DNA of 64,000 nt from Tetrapyrgos nigripes (taxonomy: Eukaryota > Basidiomycota > Agaricomycetes > Agaricales > Campanellaceae): positions 124,001 through 188,000 of the forward strand of contig JAACJM010000044.1 of assembly GCA_013368315.1 (NCBI GenBank). Reading direction: 5' to 3'. The first letter of the stretch is position 1, and every line of letters begins with the position of its first letter. The notes beneath the pieces are model-generated. The model ran no database searches. It saw only the letters and a program-made list of their open reading frames with translations, and was not told the DNA's origin. Positions 32,906-43,091 of this stretch are shown here, piece by piece. A program made the position numbers and the translations under genes.

Positions 32906-35148
32906 TTATTTGCGAAGTTGATCGCTGGTGAGGGCATCATAAGTAGGGCAAAGCTGGTCCCATTGATCTGATGAAGTACATTTAGCTCTGAAAATGGCGA
33001 AAATGAGAAAAAGATGTACCGGTAGGAGTTATAGTCGAGTTCCAAGAGTCAGTACCCTCCGCAAAAACGATGGCAAGACCGCTAGACGCAAACACTCAGA
33101 GAGACTCTATCGAAAGAAAAGCAAGGAACTCACGCCTCGAGATGCCAGTCAATGTGGCAGTGAAGGAACCAGGGACCAGCATTGTCTGTGGTGAACCTGA
33201 TAGTGACGTTGTCCCCGGTAACACCGGTTGAAACAACATCTCTTCGTGGAGGATTGGCGTAGTTATACGTGCTGCTTCCAGCGCTACGAACGACGTCAAA
33301 AGTGTGGCCGTGCACTAAATCTACTAGTTAGCAAAAGAGGGGGAATGTCAAAACGAAGAAAAAACTTGCACTAATTTCATTGTTAGCAAACGAATAGAAA
33401 CAACAGAGAGAAATACACGAACGTGGAAGGGATGTGGGGCTCCTGCGACACCACCGGGGATAGAAATTTCAACGGTGGAATTAAGAGGAAGAGAATAGAC
33501 GGATCCGGAGGGAAGAAGACTGTCGGGGGATTGAGCACCAGAGAGAATTTGCAGTAATACTGGGACCGTGGGAGGAACAAATGATTCGCCGTTGATTTGG
33601 AAGGTTCCAGTCTGTCGAAAAAGTCAGATACAGGTCGAGGAGACAACATGCAGAGCGGAAACACGAAAGAGGCCGTAAGTCATGCAGTTACTATATAGGG
33701 GCATGTCGGGTTCTCCCTATATGGTAACTATGATGACATTCACGGGGCGTACTTACAAAGGTCAAAGCCAAGTTGTGAGCAACGTCTACTCCTCCGACCT
33801 CAGGACTTCCTGGTGCTCCGGGGTTTTCCAAGGGGACCAAGTTGGCCTCCACTAGGGGATTGGTAGCGGTTACCTCTGGAGTACCAGGTTCAGCGTCTTC
33901 GTCGGCATCGACGTAACGAAGGATCGCAGAGTTGATTCCACCACTAAAGCCAGTGGTTCCGGTGCTCGGGTTTGCGCGAATCCAGTAGTTGTCCTTGGCT
34001 TGGTCGGCGTTGAGCTAAATACATTCATCAGATGTAAGAGCAAGGCATCGCAAAAAGCCACAGCTTACAATGACTGAATATCTCTGTCCTGCGAAAATTT
34101 GAATCTGGTCCACTTCGAGCTTCTCGTGGTTGACACCGTCAGCTTCGATGATGGTCATAGTGTGATTGTCGATGGAGAACACAAAGTTGGGGTCGCAAGA
34201 GATGTTTATCAGACGGAACCTATACCTCTTTCCTTGCTCAACAGTGATGACAGACAACTCCGTTGCATTTCCACCATCGAAACGGCCAAGACCGTTGATG
34301 AGAGTAGCATCAGAAGCACTAGTTGCAGTGGTCAGGATTTGACGACGAGTGGTAGAACATTAAGAACGTACGGGAAAGTCAAAGTCTCGGCTTTGGCATG
34401 GTACCAGTCTGCGAGGGTGATAACTGTGCTTTCTGTGTGAAAAGAGGTGTGTCAAAGATAGCCCGAAATACTGGAAATAATCACTGACCGTCGTCAACAT
34501 CATACAAATCAGCATAAGGGTCGTCGGGATCATAAATGACCAAAGGACCACGGAGACCGTCGCAGTATTGGGTCGACAAGTGGGAATGGTACCAGAATGT
34601 GCCGGCTTGATCTTTCGCAAAGAAATTATAGAGGAATTGGTTGCCGGAAGCGATAGGACATTGGTTGACGAATGCAGGCCTACAGGAAAAACGTCAGCAG
34701 GAGCTATGGGACAGGGAGAAACCAAGGCAGACCCGTCAGCCCATCCTGTTCCAGCTTGGAACAGACCGTGCCAGTGCTACGAAAACAAATGTACAAGTTA
34801 AAGTCACAAAAATCAATTAAACAAAAAAAAACATACGATAGAAGTCGTTTTCAGCATAGTATCGTCGTCTAGTTGGTTGATGACATTGATTTGGAAGTTG
34901 TCACCCTGGGTATGAATTCAGCTTGGGAATCTCCAAAAGGACAACGTAAATCTCATCACCTTATTACCGACAATCAGTGGGCCAATGACCGACGAAGTTG
35001 AACCAGCTAGCGTTGCGGTACGACTGAATCCATCGGGAGAGACCTCAGCATTGGAAATGGTAAGGTCCGTCACTGGACCAATCGTCGCAGCGAACGAACA
35101 GTATGCGAGTGCGAAGGGAAGGAGGGTTTTGAAAGAACGGAGCGACAT
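32906..35148 (-). CDS. Laccase 2 (secreted multicopper oxidase), possibly impaired
   Basis: ATG at 35148 ([20 protein letters not shown] signal peptide), TAA at 32906-32908. Copper motifs: [39 protein letters not shown] and [16 protein letters not shown], with Leu at the axial position. The intron pattern parallels laccase 1. Two oddities. At motif 3, canonical GT-AG choices between about 33423 and 33314 give either a frameshift or one extra residue (HPFH-V-LHG). At the last intron the conserved C-terminus ([16 protein letters not shown]) is in frame only if the second AG of a CAGAG acceptor is used. Otherwise intact. Expected activity as for laccase 1. It lies between the two small secreted peptide genes. 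Confidence 0.85.
33687..33728. repeat. Hairpin inside a laccase 2 intron
   Basis: GTTACTATATAGGG (33687-33700) and CCCTATATGGTAAC (33715-33728) pair at 13 of 14 positions. They lie within an unusually long intron (about 33613-33757) of an otherwise short-intron gene. Confidence 0.7.
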
Positions 35149-35239
35149 CTTCCGACACACGAGGGAAGAAGGGCTGGCTGAAGGAAAGAAAGTAAAACCA
35201 CAACGATTGTTGGATCTTAGCATGACGAGACGAACCAGC

Positions 35240-35246
35240 TTTTATA
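35240..35246 (-). promoter_or_regulatory. TATA box of laccase 2
   Basis: TATAAAA on the minus strand, about 92 bp upstream of the ATG at 35148. Confidence 0.55.
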
Positions 35247-37166
35247 CTTGATATTCGATTGTGAGCTAGATATGCAAGTTTATTGGCTTTCCCAGAGCCT
35301 CCGATTTTCGCAACGTTTCGAAAAGTAGCCCACAGTGAGATTGACATTGACAACTGATGTGCCTATTGAATAAGAAAGTCCAGCAAGCCTGTGATACAGA
35401 GTTGTATAGAGCACTCAACAGATGCTCACCCGAGCTTTCGGACCTCCGGGAGAGGCATCATTCAATAGCTGTGATCATGAGAGCCATTACGCGAATATGC
35501 CGCTAAGATAAGGATATTTCTGTAAAACGCACAATACTCTACCGATTCGAGAAAGGTCAAGAAGTCTTTGTCAAAGACGGAGGTTACGAACAAGTTACGA
35601 CTGCGTAAAACCGTCACATCGCATCACATCTTCGTCGAGTGATGCCGGCTAGCCACAGCAAGGTACCTGTACCTCTTGAAGCTTAATTCTCAACGTGCTC
35701 TTTAGGCGGCAAAGAAAACGAGCAGATTGCCATGGAATAACGGAGCAGGAGCTAGAGGATGACTCTGAAGATGATTGATAATGTATTCTATTTGTTGCGT
35801 AGGACAAATTACAGGTTAGTAATAGACGGAAAAACAAGTTATAGGAAGCCCTGAGGCCTATGCTTCGTTCGTATTCCGACCTCATACCAAATGTTGAGTA
35901 AGCTCTCCGAGTCCGTGCCGTCGGAGACTCGGAGCAAAGCAAAAATGTCTCGAAACGCTCATCTTCCTGGCGCACGATAGTACGGAGTCAGGCAGTAACT
36001 AATTGGAACCGAAAATTGACCGAAGTACTATTTACTCGCATCTAAAGCGCAGCAAGAACACACAGCCAGAGCTAGGAGAGTCAGGGCAAATCCAAGGGGA
36101 TGTGGTATCCTGAGGAATCACATTCTCACATTACTGACAGTACCTGAGAAAGTCGTCGCCACTTACGAATTATACGACAGCCACTGAGGTGGTTTTTAAG
36201 CAGATATCCATTGCAAGAGTCCCAATAACGTTAAGACTCAGTCCAATTATAATCATGAAGTACTCAAAAGGCTCAAGTGATCAACATTTAAGAAGCTTTG
36301 AACTGCCACTTCTCTATGTTCAATATATTCCCGGACGTAAACGGACATACCTACATACTTACACGACTGCTTCTTGAGCTTTCGGCACCGTAGGGAACCA
36401 TCAACTGAGCGAAATGAACAAGGAAAATACGCTGGAGAGGCAAATTGGCCTTGGGTCCCAGACTCCAAGTAGTTATGGATCCAAAAATGAGACGACTCGG
36501 TATTATAGCAGAAACCACACATACGCATCTAGTACGTAGATGTACTTACCACGCAAGCCCCCTTTGAACCTCTTTGAACCCAGAGCCCTTACCGGGGGTA
36601 CTTATCTGGACGGAGGTCGGACTAATGCCCCTATGCTGTCTTCACGTAACACAACAGCTATGAAGCGTCATCCGACAGACGCAAATTCGTGTCTATTATT
36701 ACTTGTCTATTACCGCAGTAAAAGGAAAGGCAGTATTGATCTGTATCATATGCAAAGTTGCAACGGCGATGTGACTAAGTACTTACCACTAAGACTAGAG
36801 AGTTATTTATGCACTTACCCACTACCTGGTTCTTCATTCAATGTCCTGGAGGTAGCTGCAGGTATGTATGTACTTGAAAATCGCTTCACTGATTAATTTA
36901 TCAAACCGGGGAATCACCGAATCCTCTGAAGGTCTGAGAAATCACCATTACACATCCCGAGTGCGCTGATCGGCTGCGTTCCCATAGTTCGTTCGCTCCT
37001 GATATTGACGCTATTAGAAACATAGCCTCTCAAGGACCATGGGTGGAAGAGGTAATTACTTCACTCTTTAGATCAAGTAACCTTGAGAAAATCCAGGCGC
37101 CCGTATCCTCAACCCTACCGCTTCATCGGGCTGCGGAAGTTTGGATAATAAACATTGTTGTAGCGA
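35247..37166. other. 1.9-kb gene-poor stretch
   Basis: Reading frames here are short and without domains or signal peptides. It should hold upstream regions of laccase 2 (minus) and of peptide gene B (plus). No repeat or RNA gene recognised. Confidence 0.4.
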
Positions 37167-37173
37167 TATAAAC
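37167..37173 (+). promoter_or_regulatory. TATA box of small secreted peptide gene B
   Basis: TATAAAC, 68 bp before the ATG at 37241; position matches that of gene A. Confidence 0.45.
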
Positions 37174-37240
37174 TGTCAGTACCAGAAGGGCTTCCCATAT
37201 ATCACCATCAAACCATCTCCCGTTCTACGAACTGATCATC

Positions 37241-37594
37241 ATGAAGTTTTCGCTCGCTATCTCCACCCTTGCCATTGCTGGCCTCGCCACCGCCGTTGCT
37301 GTGAGCCAATAATCTCTTGCTTTTCTCTTCTTTGCCACTGACCCCGTACGCCTTGTAGATCGAAAAGCGAGAGACTGTAGGCGCCGGAGATGTCACCTCC
37401 CTTGCATCGACAGGCCAGCTCGTCACTGCTACCCAGGTCTTCCCGTCCATAATCGACGTCGAGCCCTTCATGGTAACGGTCACTCGGGAGCATGTCTGGA
37501 CGTGAGTATAATTTATTCTTTGGATCTTTGGCATGGTGGTTTTGACGCAGTGCTGGATGCTAGGCAATTCCCCACCAATACTGCAACCAACTAA
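37241..37594 (+). CDS. Small secreted peptide B, paralogue of A
   Basis: Exons 37241-37300, 37359-37501 and 37564-37594. Exon 1 is the signal peptide (MKFSLAISTLAIAGLATAVA), again exactly 20 codons with the intron in the same phase as gene A. Exon 2 begins IEKRETVGAGD, a possible Kex2-type Lys-Arg site absent from A, and continues with LVTATQVFPSIIDV, EPFMVTVTREHVWT. Exon 3 adds QFPTNTATN. No Cys. The TAG acceptor at 37561-37563 is chosen because the CAG at 37548-37550 leads to a stop. Function unknown. Confidence 0.75.
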
Positions 37595-37954
37595 TGGGTG
37601 TTCAGCTAATTAGCACCTATCGCCCGTGATGCAGGAGATAATACGAAGATGCAAGGAGGACCATATCTTATTCGCACATCCCAATCCTTATCCCAATCCT
37701 TTCGGACCGCCGTTCGTTTGTTGTTTCCATCTGGTGTTTAGTCAAATATATTCTTGTGAATTTTCTTACATTAATAAGAAGTGCTATGTATCCATTCACA
37801 TTGTTGTTGAGCTGCGAAGAGGTACACAGATAGTCTCTCCTAGACAGACAACATGACGATCTACTAAAGTAGATGTATGGTAGTACACAGAGTAATCTTA
37901 TCACTTACCCAGAAAGGCAAATCTATCAACTTCAAGTTGATGACGCCATGACTC
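37595..37954. other. Intergenic stretch between peptide B and the TatD gene
   Basis: No exon. Contains a 19-nt string (AGTCTCTCCTAGACAGACA, near 37830) also present near 11756. Confidence 0.4.
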
Positions 37955-38077
37955 GTGTCAAATTTTTGCTCGTCCATGCTGATTCGACCTTTCCTCCTCC
38001 CCAGGCTTCGCTCCACGCCTCTCAGTACCACTCACCGCACGCTAGCCACCCAAATCTCACCCAAAAGAAACCAAAAA

Positions 38078-39431
38078 ATGGGCAAGAAGTCAAAAAACAG
38101 CACCCCAGGCGAAGACTTCCTAGCATTACCCGCCCACTCATCAACAGCGTCCATTGTCGACACGCACACGCATTTGGCGTCAACTTTCGAGTTTTATCGG
38201 TCAAAATATAAGGCGGGGAAATATGAGGATGTTTTCGACTTTGTGAAGGGGATGTATCGAGGGAAAAGGGTGGAGGCAATCATCGATGTATGGTGTGAAG
38301 CACCTATACAGAGGATTTGGAAGGAGTTTGCGGACTCGGCCGTGAGTGAGGAGGATAGGAAGACAAAGTGGGGTGGGCTTGAGTATTGGTTTGTCATGGG
38401 TGCGTTACCTGCTGGCTCCAGTCCCTGTACGTGTAGCTGACTATCCGATTTGCATTGCAGGGGTACATCCGTCAGTTACTCTTAGCTTCTTTCTCTCTAT
38501 CTTCTAGTCGCTTCTGACCCCACATTTTTCTAGTCACAATGCTAAAGACTATACAGATCAGATCGAAGCAGAGATGTGCGGCGTCCTTTCATATCATACT
38601 CACATGTCTCATCTCAACTCAACCTTCTCCAGATTAGAAGCTATGACCCACCCTCGTTGCGTAGGATGGGGTGAAATGGGCCTAGATTACCACTACGACA
38701 ACTCTCCTCGTGAAATCCAGCAACAGGTCTTCGCACGTCAACTTCGACATGCTGTTCGATTAGGCAAACCTTTGACCATTCACACTCGAGAAGCTAATGA
38801 CGATACTGAGCGGATATTGAAGGAGATTGTACCCAAGGAACACCCAGTGCGTGGTCTAAAGCTCTCTTCATCTTCATCTTAACCTAAACCTACTGCCTGT
38901 TTTGCTATTTGCAGATACATATCCATTGTTTCACTGACGAGCCAGAGTTTGGTCAACGGCTATTGGATTATTTCCCTAATCTGTACATTGGCGTTACCGG
39001 TGGGTTTATCGCCGCCATTGCATGTACTCTAAGTTCTGACTCTTCTCTTCCCTTCGTTCTCTTTCCCAGGCGTGATAACTTTCTCAACAAATCTCAACAC
39101 GTCCGCCATCGTCAGAAACATGGTCCCTGCCTCTTCATCTCCAGAATCCATTCCTTCCAAATTTCGCATCCTTCTCGAAACTGACGCACCCTACATGGTG
39201 CCCGCCAATATCTACAATTCCATCAAACCAATAAACGGACAGGTGATGAAAGGAAGGCTACCACTCAGCCATAGTGCGATGATACCCTGGACGGCAGACT
39301 TCGTCGTGGATGGGTTCAAGAGTGATAGCTCCAGTGGCAACGGGAATGAGGATGAGAATAACGTACCGGTGGATGTAGATTTGGTGATGAGTGTCGCGAG
39401 GGAGAATGCGAAGAAGGTGTACGGTGTTTAG
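38078..39431 (+). CDS. TatD-family metal-dependent hydrolase (Scn1-like)
   Basis: TatD proteins are metal-dependent TIM-barrel hydrolases, several with 3'-5' exonuclease activity. Seen here: SIVDTHTHLASTFEF (metal HxH), GGLEYWFVMGVHPHNAKDY, CVGWGEMGLDYHYDNSPREI (metal Glu), KPLTIHTREA, HIHCFTDEPEFG and ILLETDAPYMVP (metal Asp). The large internal insertions and C-terminal VARENAKKVYGV suit the fungal Scn1-like branch. I start at ATG 38078 (MGKKSKNSTPGED); an in-frame upstream ATG at 37955 would add a basic leader. Introns: about 38401-38460, 38471-38533, 38849-38914 and one near 39003-39069. The exon between the first two is only 10 nt (38461-38470). Confidence 0.88.
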
Positions 39432-39855
39432 CAGTGTGAATGCCGTCATACTTCTGGGGTGGCGGAGAGCAGGCCAGACTTATGATTACACTCAAGATAT
39501 CATGAGCTCAAGGAAGCGGACAGTCGCGTTTTCGAGGTTGAAGTACGCTGTATTAGAGGTAGAGGAATGCTAATGGGGACCGATCATGCTAAAGGCTGCT
39601 TGATTGATAGAGTTTGAGAAGAGTTCGGCAAGACCGCTCAATTACATCGATGCCTCAAGTATTTTCGCCATGTAGGTTTTTGAGCTCCGGACACGGTGAC
39701 GGAAGTGTAGAGCGCGTGAACTACCAAGTTTGGATATTTTGACGGCGTTCCCGGCCGTGCTCCTGCGTCGTAAGGTACGTCCTTCTCGGATGGCTTTCCA
39801 CCAGAAATTAAAGACGATCATTTGGTTAATTTTCGTTAATCATGAAGCAAGAAGA
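39432..39855. other. Intergenic, convergent 3' ends
   Basis: About 420 bp between the TatD gene and the convergent F-box gene; no feature recognised. Confidence 0.4.
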
Positions 39856-42129
39856 TTACAACGAAGCACAGAACTCATTATTATCCCAATGCATATCGCA
39901 AATCTCCACACGGTTTCTCAGCCAGTCCTGCAAGGTTAATCTAGACCCGTTCTCTCCTCGTGCTCCCAGTTCTCCCTGCGGTGCTCCACTTCTCTCCGCA
40001 TCCGTATCAACAATGGGAACGATATGGCCGTGATTCATTCTCGTCCTTATCCTCGCCACAATCCTACCCGTCTCCGTAGAAGTGGAAGAAGTCAAAGACT
40101 TATCGTTATCCTTGCCATACAACCGAGCTACCATGCCTCCCTTGGCCATCACTCGCAACAAGTTGGAGCCTGAGCCTTCTTCCTCGCTTATTCCTGAGCC
40201 ATTTCCGTCCAACTCGTTCCTGTCCCTATTCAGCCTGTTCGGACCGGTTTTGGAAGAATCAGCAACTTCTCCGTCCAGGTTTGAGCTCGCGGTGAAAGGG
40301 TCCTTCAACGTCACGGAGTCGTTTTGAATCAAAGTATCAAAGTTTAGCTGCGAACGCTGAGTATGATCTCGATCATCTCCGCTGAAAAGACTTGTATCCA
40401 CGGCACCTCTTCTTCTATTACCACCGGCGTCTAGAGCATTCGCATTCGTGCCTCCAAATCCTCCCACTGAACCAATTCCAAAGTTCCTGCTCTCATCGTC
40501 TATCCGCTCAATTGTAAAACTAGAGATTAAATGCCTCATGGATGACTTTGATAAATAGACACGTTTGATAGCCATCCTCCGGCCGACAAGCTCACATGCC
40601 CATAATACGTCTTGAGCACGGAGGGAATCAATGGTAAGAGTTGTGAGATGGGGAAAGGTGAGGGAAGAGGATGAGTGGGTATCAAATGGGGGAAAGGGAG
40701 ACGAAGAAGAAGTGTTGTTTTCGAAACCACTGAGGTTTGTCTTAGAGTGTTCCGTGGCCATGGAAGGGAGTGTAACTTCGTACGGAATCTCGAATCCCCA
40801 ACGCCCAATCTCTCGATGTCTGAATGGGGATGGACGGTCAACGAGACTCGCAAACGAAGAAGAGACACCATCTGCTCCTCGGTCAATAGATCGAGAGCGT
40901 CGGATAGGTTTCGGCGTCTTTTCAATCTCGGGAAACAATTTGTCGCCGGGAGTAGCGATTAGCTGAAGATGCTTGACGCATGGAAGCCGTAGAATATATG
41001 ATGGAACCAAACGTTGCTCGGCTGTATGCATGTCGAGGCGAACCTTGTTGAGTTGGAGAGTGTGTAAATTGGAAAGACTGGCGGGATTCGGGAGGATGAG
41101 ATAGGGATCTGGAACGCCATGCTCGTTTATGATTTGTAGGTACTCCAGGTTTGGAATGGAAAGGAGAGCCAGAGCAAACTTTCGACCATCAATGCTACCT
41201 CGGAAACTGAGAGACAGATACCGGAGTGAGGGCAGGCTAATAGGAGGAGCATCCGTTGAAGTCACTTCCTCGAGGAGGTAAAGGTGGCGTAGTGTCATAC
41301 GTTCCAAGAGTGGGGTCCTCGATGCAAATTGACGAAGTGAGTCCTCGCTGAGCGACCAGAGATGCATATCGAAAGATGTAAGATGCTCTGGCCCAAAAGG
41401 AAAAATATCCAACCCTGTGAGCCTCAGTGATCGCAAAGTAGGCAGTGTTGTCGACTCAGCTTGGGCCCAGTCCAAATCATACTCCGGGTCCCTACTTTGC
41501 ACGTTGAAGTATGGTTGTCTCAAAGCAAGGTGCAAATGCTCAAGATGAATGGCTCGTCTGAGTGATGGGATGAGACCGGTATCCGGAAAATGACGATTGT
41601 CCAGACCGTTCAACTTCAAACTCCTGATGCGAGGTAATTGTTCCATCAACAGACGCATAATGGCTAGGGTTTCGGTATGCCTAAGTTTCCGCTGCGTGTC
41701 CAGAGATACGTCAACGAGACGCGGCTGGGATCTTTTCAACCACGTCTCAGTCCATCCCACCAGCTCTTCTACTCCTCGCTTGTGTTCGAAAGGAATCTGT
41801 ATGTCTGTCCAGAGCTCCGAGGAACCGAGGCAGAGGTCACGCCAGTAACGGTTGACCTCGGAGAATACGGAGAGGTGTTGACCTGGATGGAGTGTCGGAC
41901 TCGGTGCACGTATCGCCAGCAAGAATATCTTGCGCAGAATCTCGCTTGGAAGAGTATCTATTGAAGCGGCATCGGTTACTTGCGCCGCCAGGACTGTGTC
42001 ATTATCTTCTTCGGATAAGTACTTTTGAGGGAAAGAGAAGTCGTCAAGAACGTACCAGTGCTGGTTCTTTGGCTCGACATGAGAGTAGGACGCGAAGCTC
42101 GCAATAGTTGCCCCTGGCAGCCTTGGCAA
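39856..42129 (-). CDS. F-box protein (single exon, 757 residues)
   Basis: F-box proteins recruit substrates to SCF ubiquitin ligases. Residues about 55-100 read IDTLPSEILRKIFLLAIRAP and VNRYWRDLCLGSSELWTDIQ, a clear agaricomycete F-box. Leucine-rich segments follow (IRSLKLNGLDNRHFPD, HLEHLHLALRQP, LRSLRLTGLDIFPFGPEHL, LRYLSLSFRG). The last 250 residues are low-complexity and probably disordered, ending NRVEICDMHWDNNEF. No intron. The start at 42129 is the first Met of the frame; a later one is possible but the F-box is retained either way. Confidence 0.8.
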   Translation of the reverse strand: MPRLPGATIASFASYSHVEPKNQHWYVLDDFSFPQKYLSEEDNDTVLAAQVTDAASIDTLPSEILRKIFLLAIRAPSPTLHPGQHLSVFSEVNRYWRDLCLGSSELWTDIQIPFEHKRGVEELVGWTETWLKRSQPRLVDVSLDTQRKLRHTETLAIMRLLMEQLPRIRSLKLNGLDNRHFPDTGLIPSLRRAIHLEHLHLALRQPYFNVQSRDPEYDLDWAQAESTTLPTLRSLRLTGLDIFPFGPEHLTSFDMHLWSLSEDSLRQFASRTPLLERMTLRHLYLLEEVTSTDAPPISLPSLRYLSLSFRGSIDGRKFALALLSIPNLEYLQIINEHGVPDPYLILPNPASLSNLHTLQLNKVRLDMHTAEQRLVPSYILRLPCVKHLQLIATPGDKLFPEIEKTPKPIRRSRSIDRGADGVSSSFASLVDRPSPFRHREIGRWGFEIPYEVTLPSMATEHSKTNLSGFENNTSSSSPFPPFDTHSSSSLTFPHLTTLTIDSLRAQDVLWACELVGRRMAIKRVYLSKSSMRHLISSFTIERIDDESRNFGIGSVGGFGGTNANALDAGGNRRRGAVDTSLFSGDDRDHTQRSQLNFDTLIQNDSVTLKDPFTASSNLDGEVADSSKTGPNRLNRDRNELDGNGSGISEEEGSGSNLLRVMAKGGMVARLYGKDNDKSLTSSTSTETGRIVARIRTRMNHGHIVPIVDTDAERSGAPQGELGARGENGSRLTLQDWLRNRVEICDMHWDNNEFCASL

Positions 42130-43091
42130 TTCAAAATTGGTACTAGGGTCTAGGGTTGTTCGTGACAGATGCGGGTACTATACAAATGTGTACTTGAAGA
42201 TATCTATCCTTATAGGGTGGCAAAGTATATGCATAGAATGAAGATAAGTGGTGTTTCTGTGACTCGTTGGTGATGCTATGGCCAAGAGAAGACCCGGAGT
42301 AAAGAGCAGGCCTCAAGGTGTACACGTGATGTCAACTTGAGACGCGTTGTTTGTTTATGCCCTCTATTGCAAATAAACCTGGTTGCTCCCTACCGTCATG
42401 ACTCTGCAAACGTTCTCTCTTTCACCGGCAGGTGTGAGGGGTTTCCTGCTATGGTTGAACTATAGAATCGAGCTCACTTCTCAATCTGGCTGCTTGGTAA
42501 CGATAAGTCAAGATAGAGATTTCTTTCCGCAGTACGAAACTCTCCATGGTCATATTCCAGGGCCACTGAGTGCCTATGATGGACTAGAAGTCCGAAGAAT
42601 GTACGTGGCGATAGCATTGCTGTTTTGAAGCCCAAACTCCTCATGCAATCAATTTTACATGCGGCCGATCATAATCTAGACTGCGACATACAACGTTTTA
42701 CCTGTAGGCTATAATATCAATTGAAATTCCGAATCGACGGTCCGAATGAAGAGGAGGAAACCGAGCATGCTGAATAACGCGCTTTTATAAGGCCAAAGGA
42801 CGAACATGGCTAATCCGCGAACTTTCCTTCCGCCTGATATGCAACAGCGGTATGTGAACCTCACAGTGACGACTCAACGTAGTATTCACTAGGTTCACCT
42901 CTAGCCTCCATGTACCCCAAAGCAGAATTCCGTCTCTGTCCTCGACCAGGCACCTTGACCCTGGTGTTTCTCCCGAGCAGCATCCTAGGTCTTTTCTCTC
43001 CAACGAAGGGGCGTCCTATACTATGTCGTGGGCTGAAAAGGTCTATGAACCGGACTCTTCTGTTCGTCCCCATTCTTCTTCTTCAGTGTAT
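42130..43091. other. Gap between F-box gene and DUF6535 gene
   Basis: About 960 bp. Probably contains the first exon(s) of the DUF6535 gene: a frame at 42910-43143 is open but does not join obviously to the conserved exon. No repeats seen. Confidence 0.4.

Noticed and set aside
40536..40966. Open frames opposite the F-box gene
   Set aside because: They are short, lack domains and sit antisense to a clearly coding single-exon gene.
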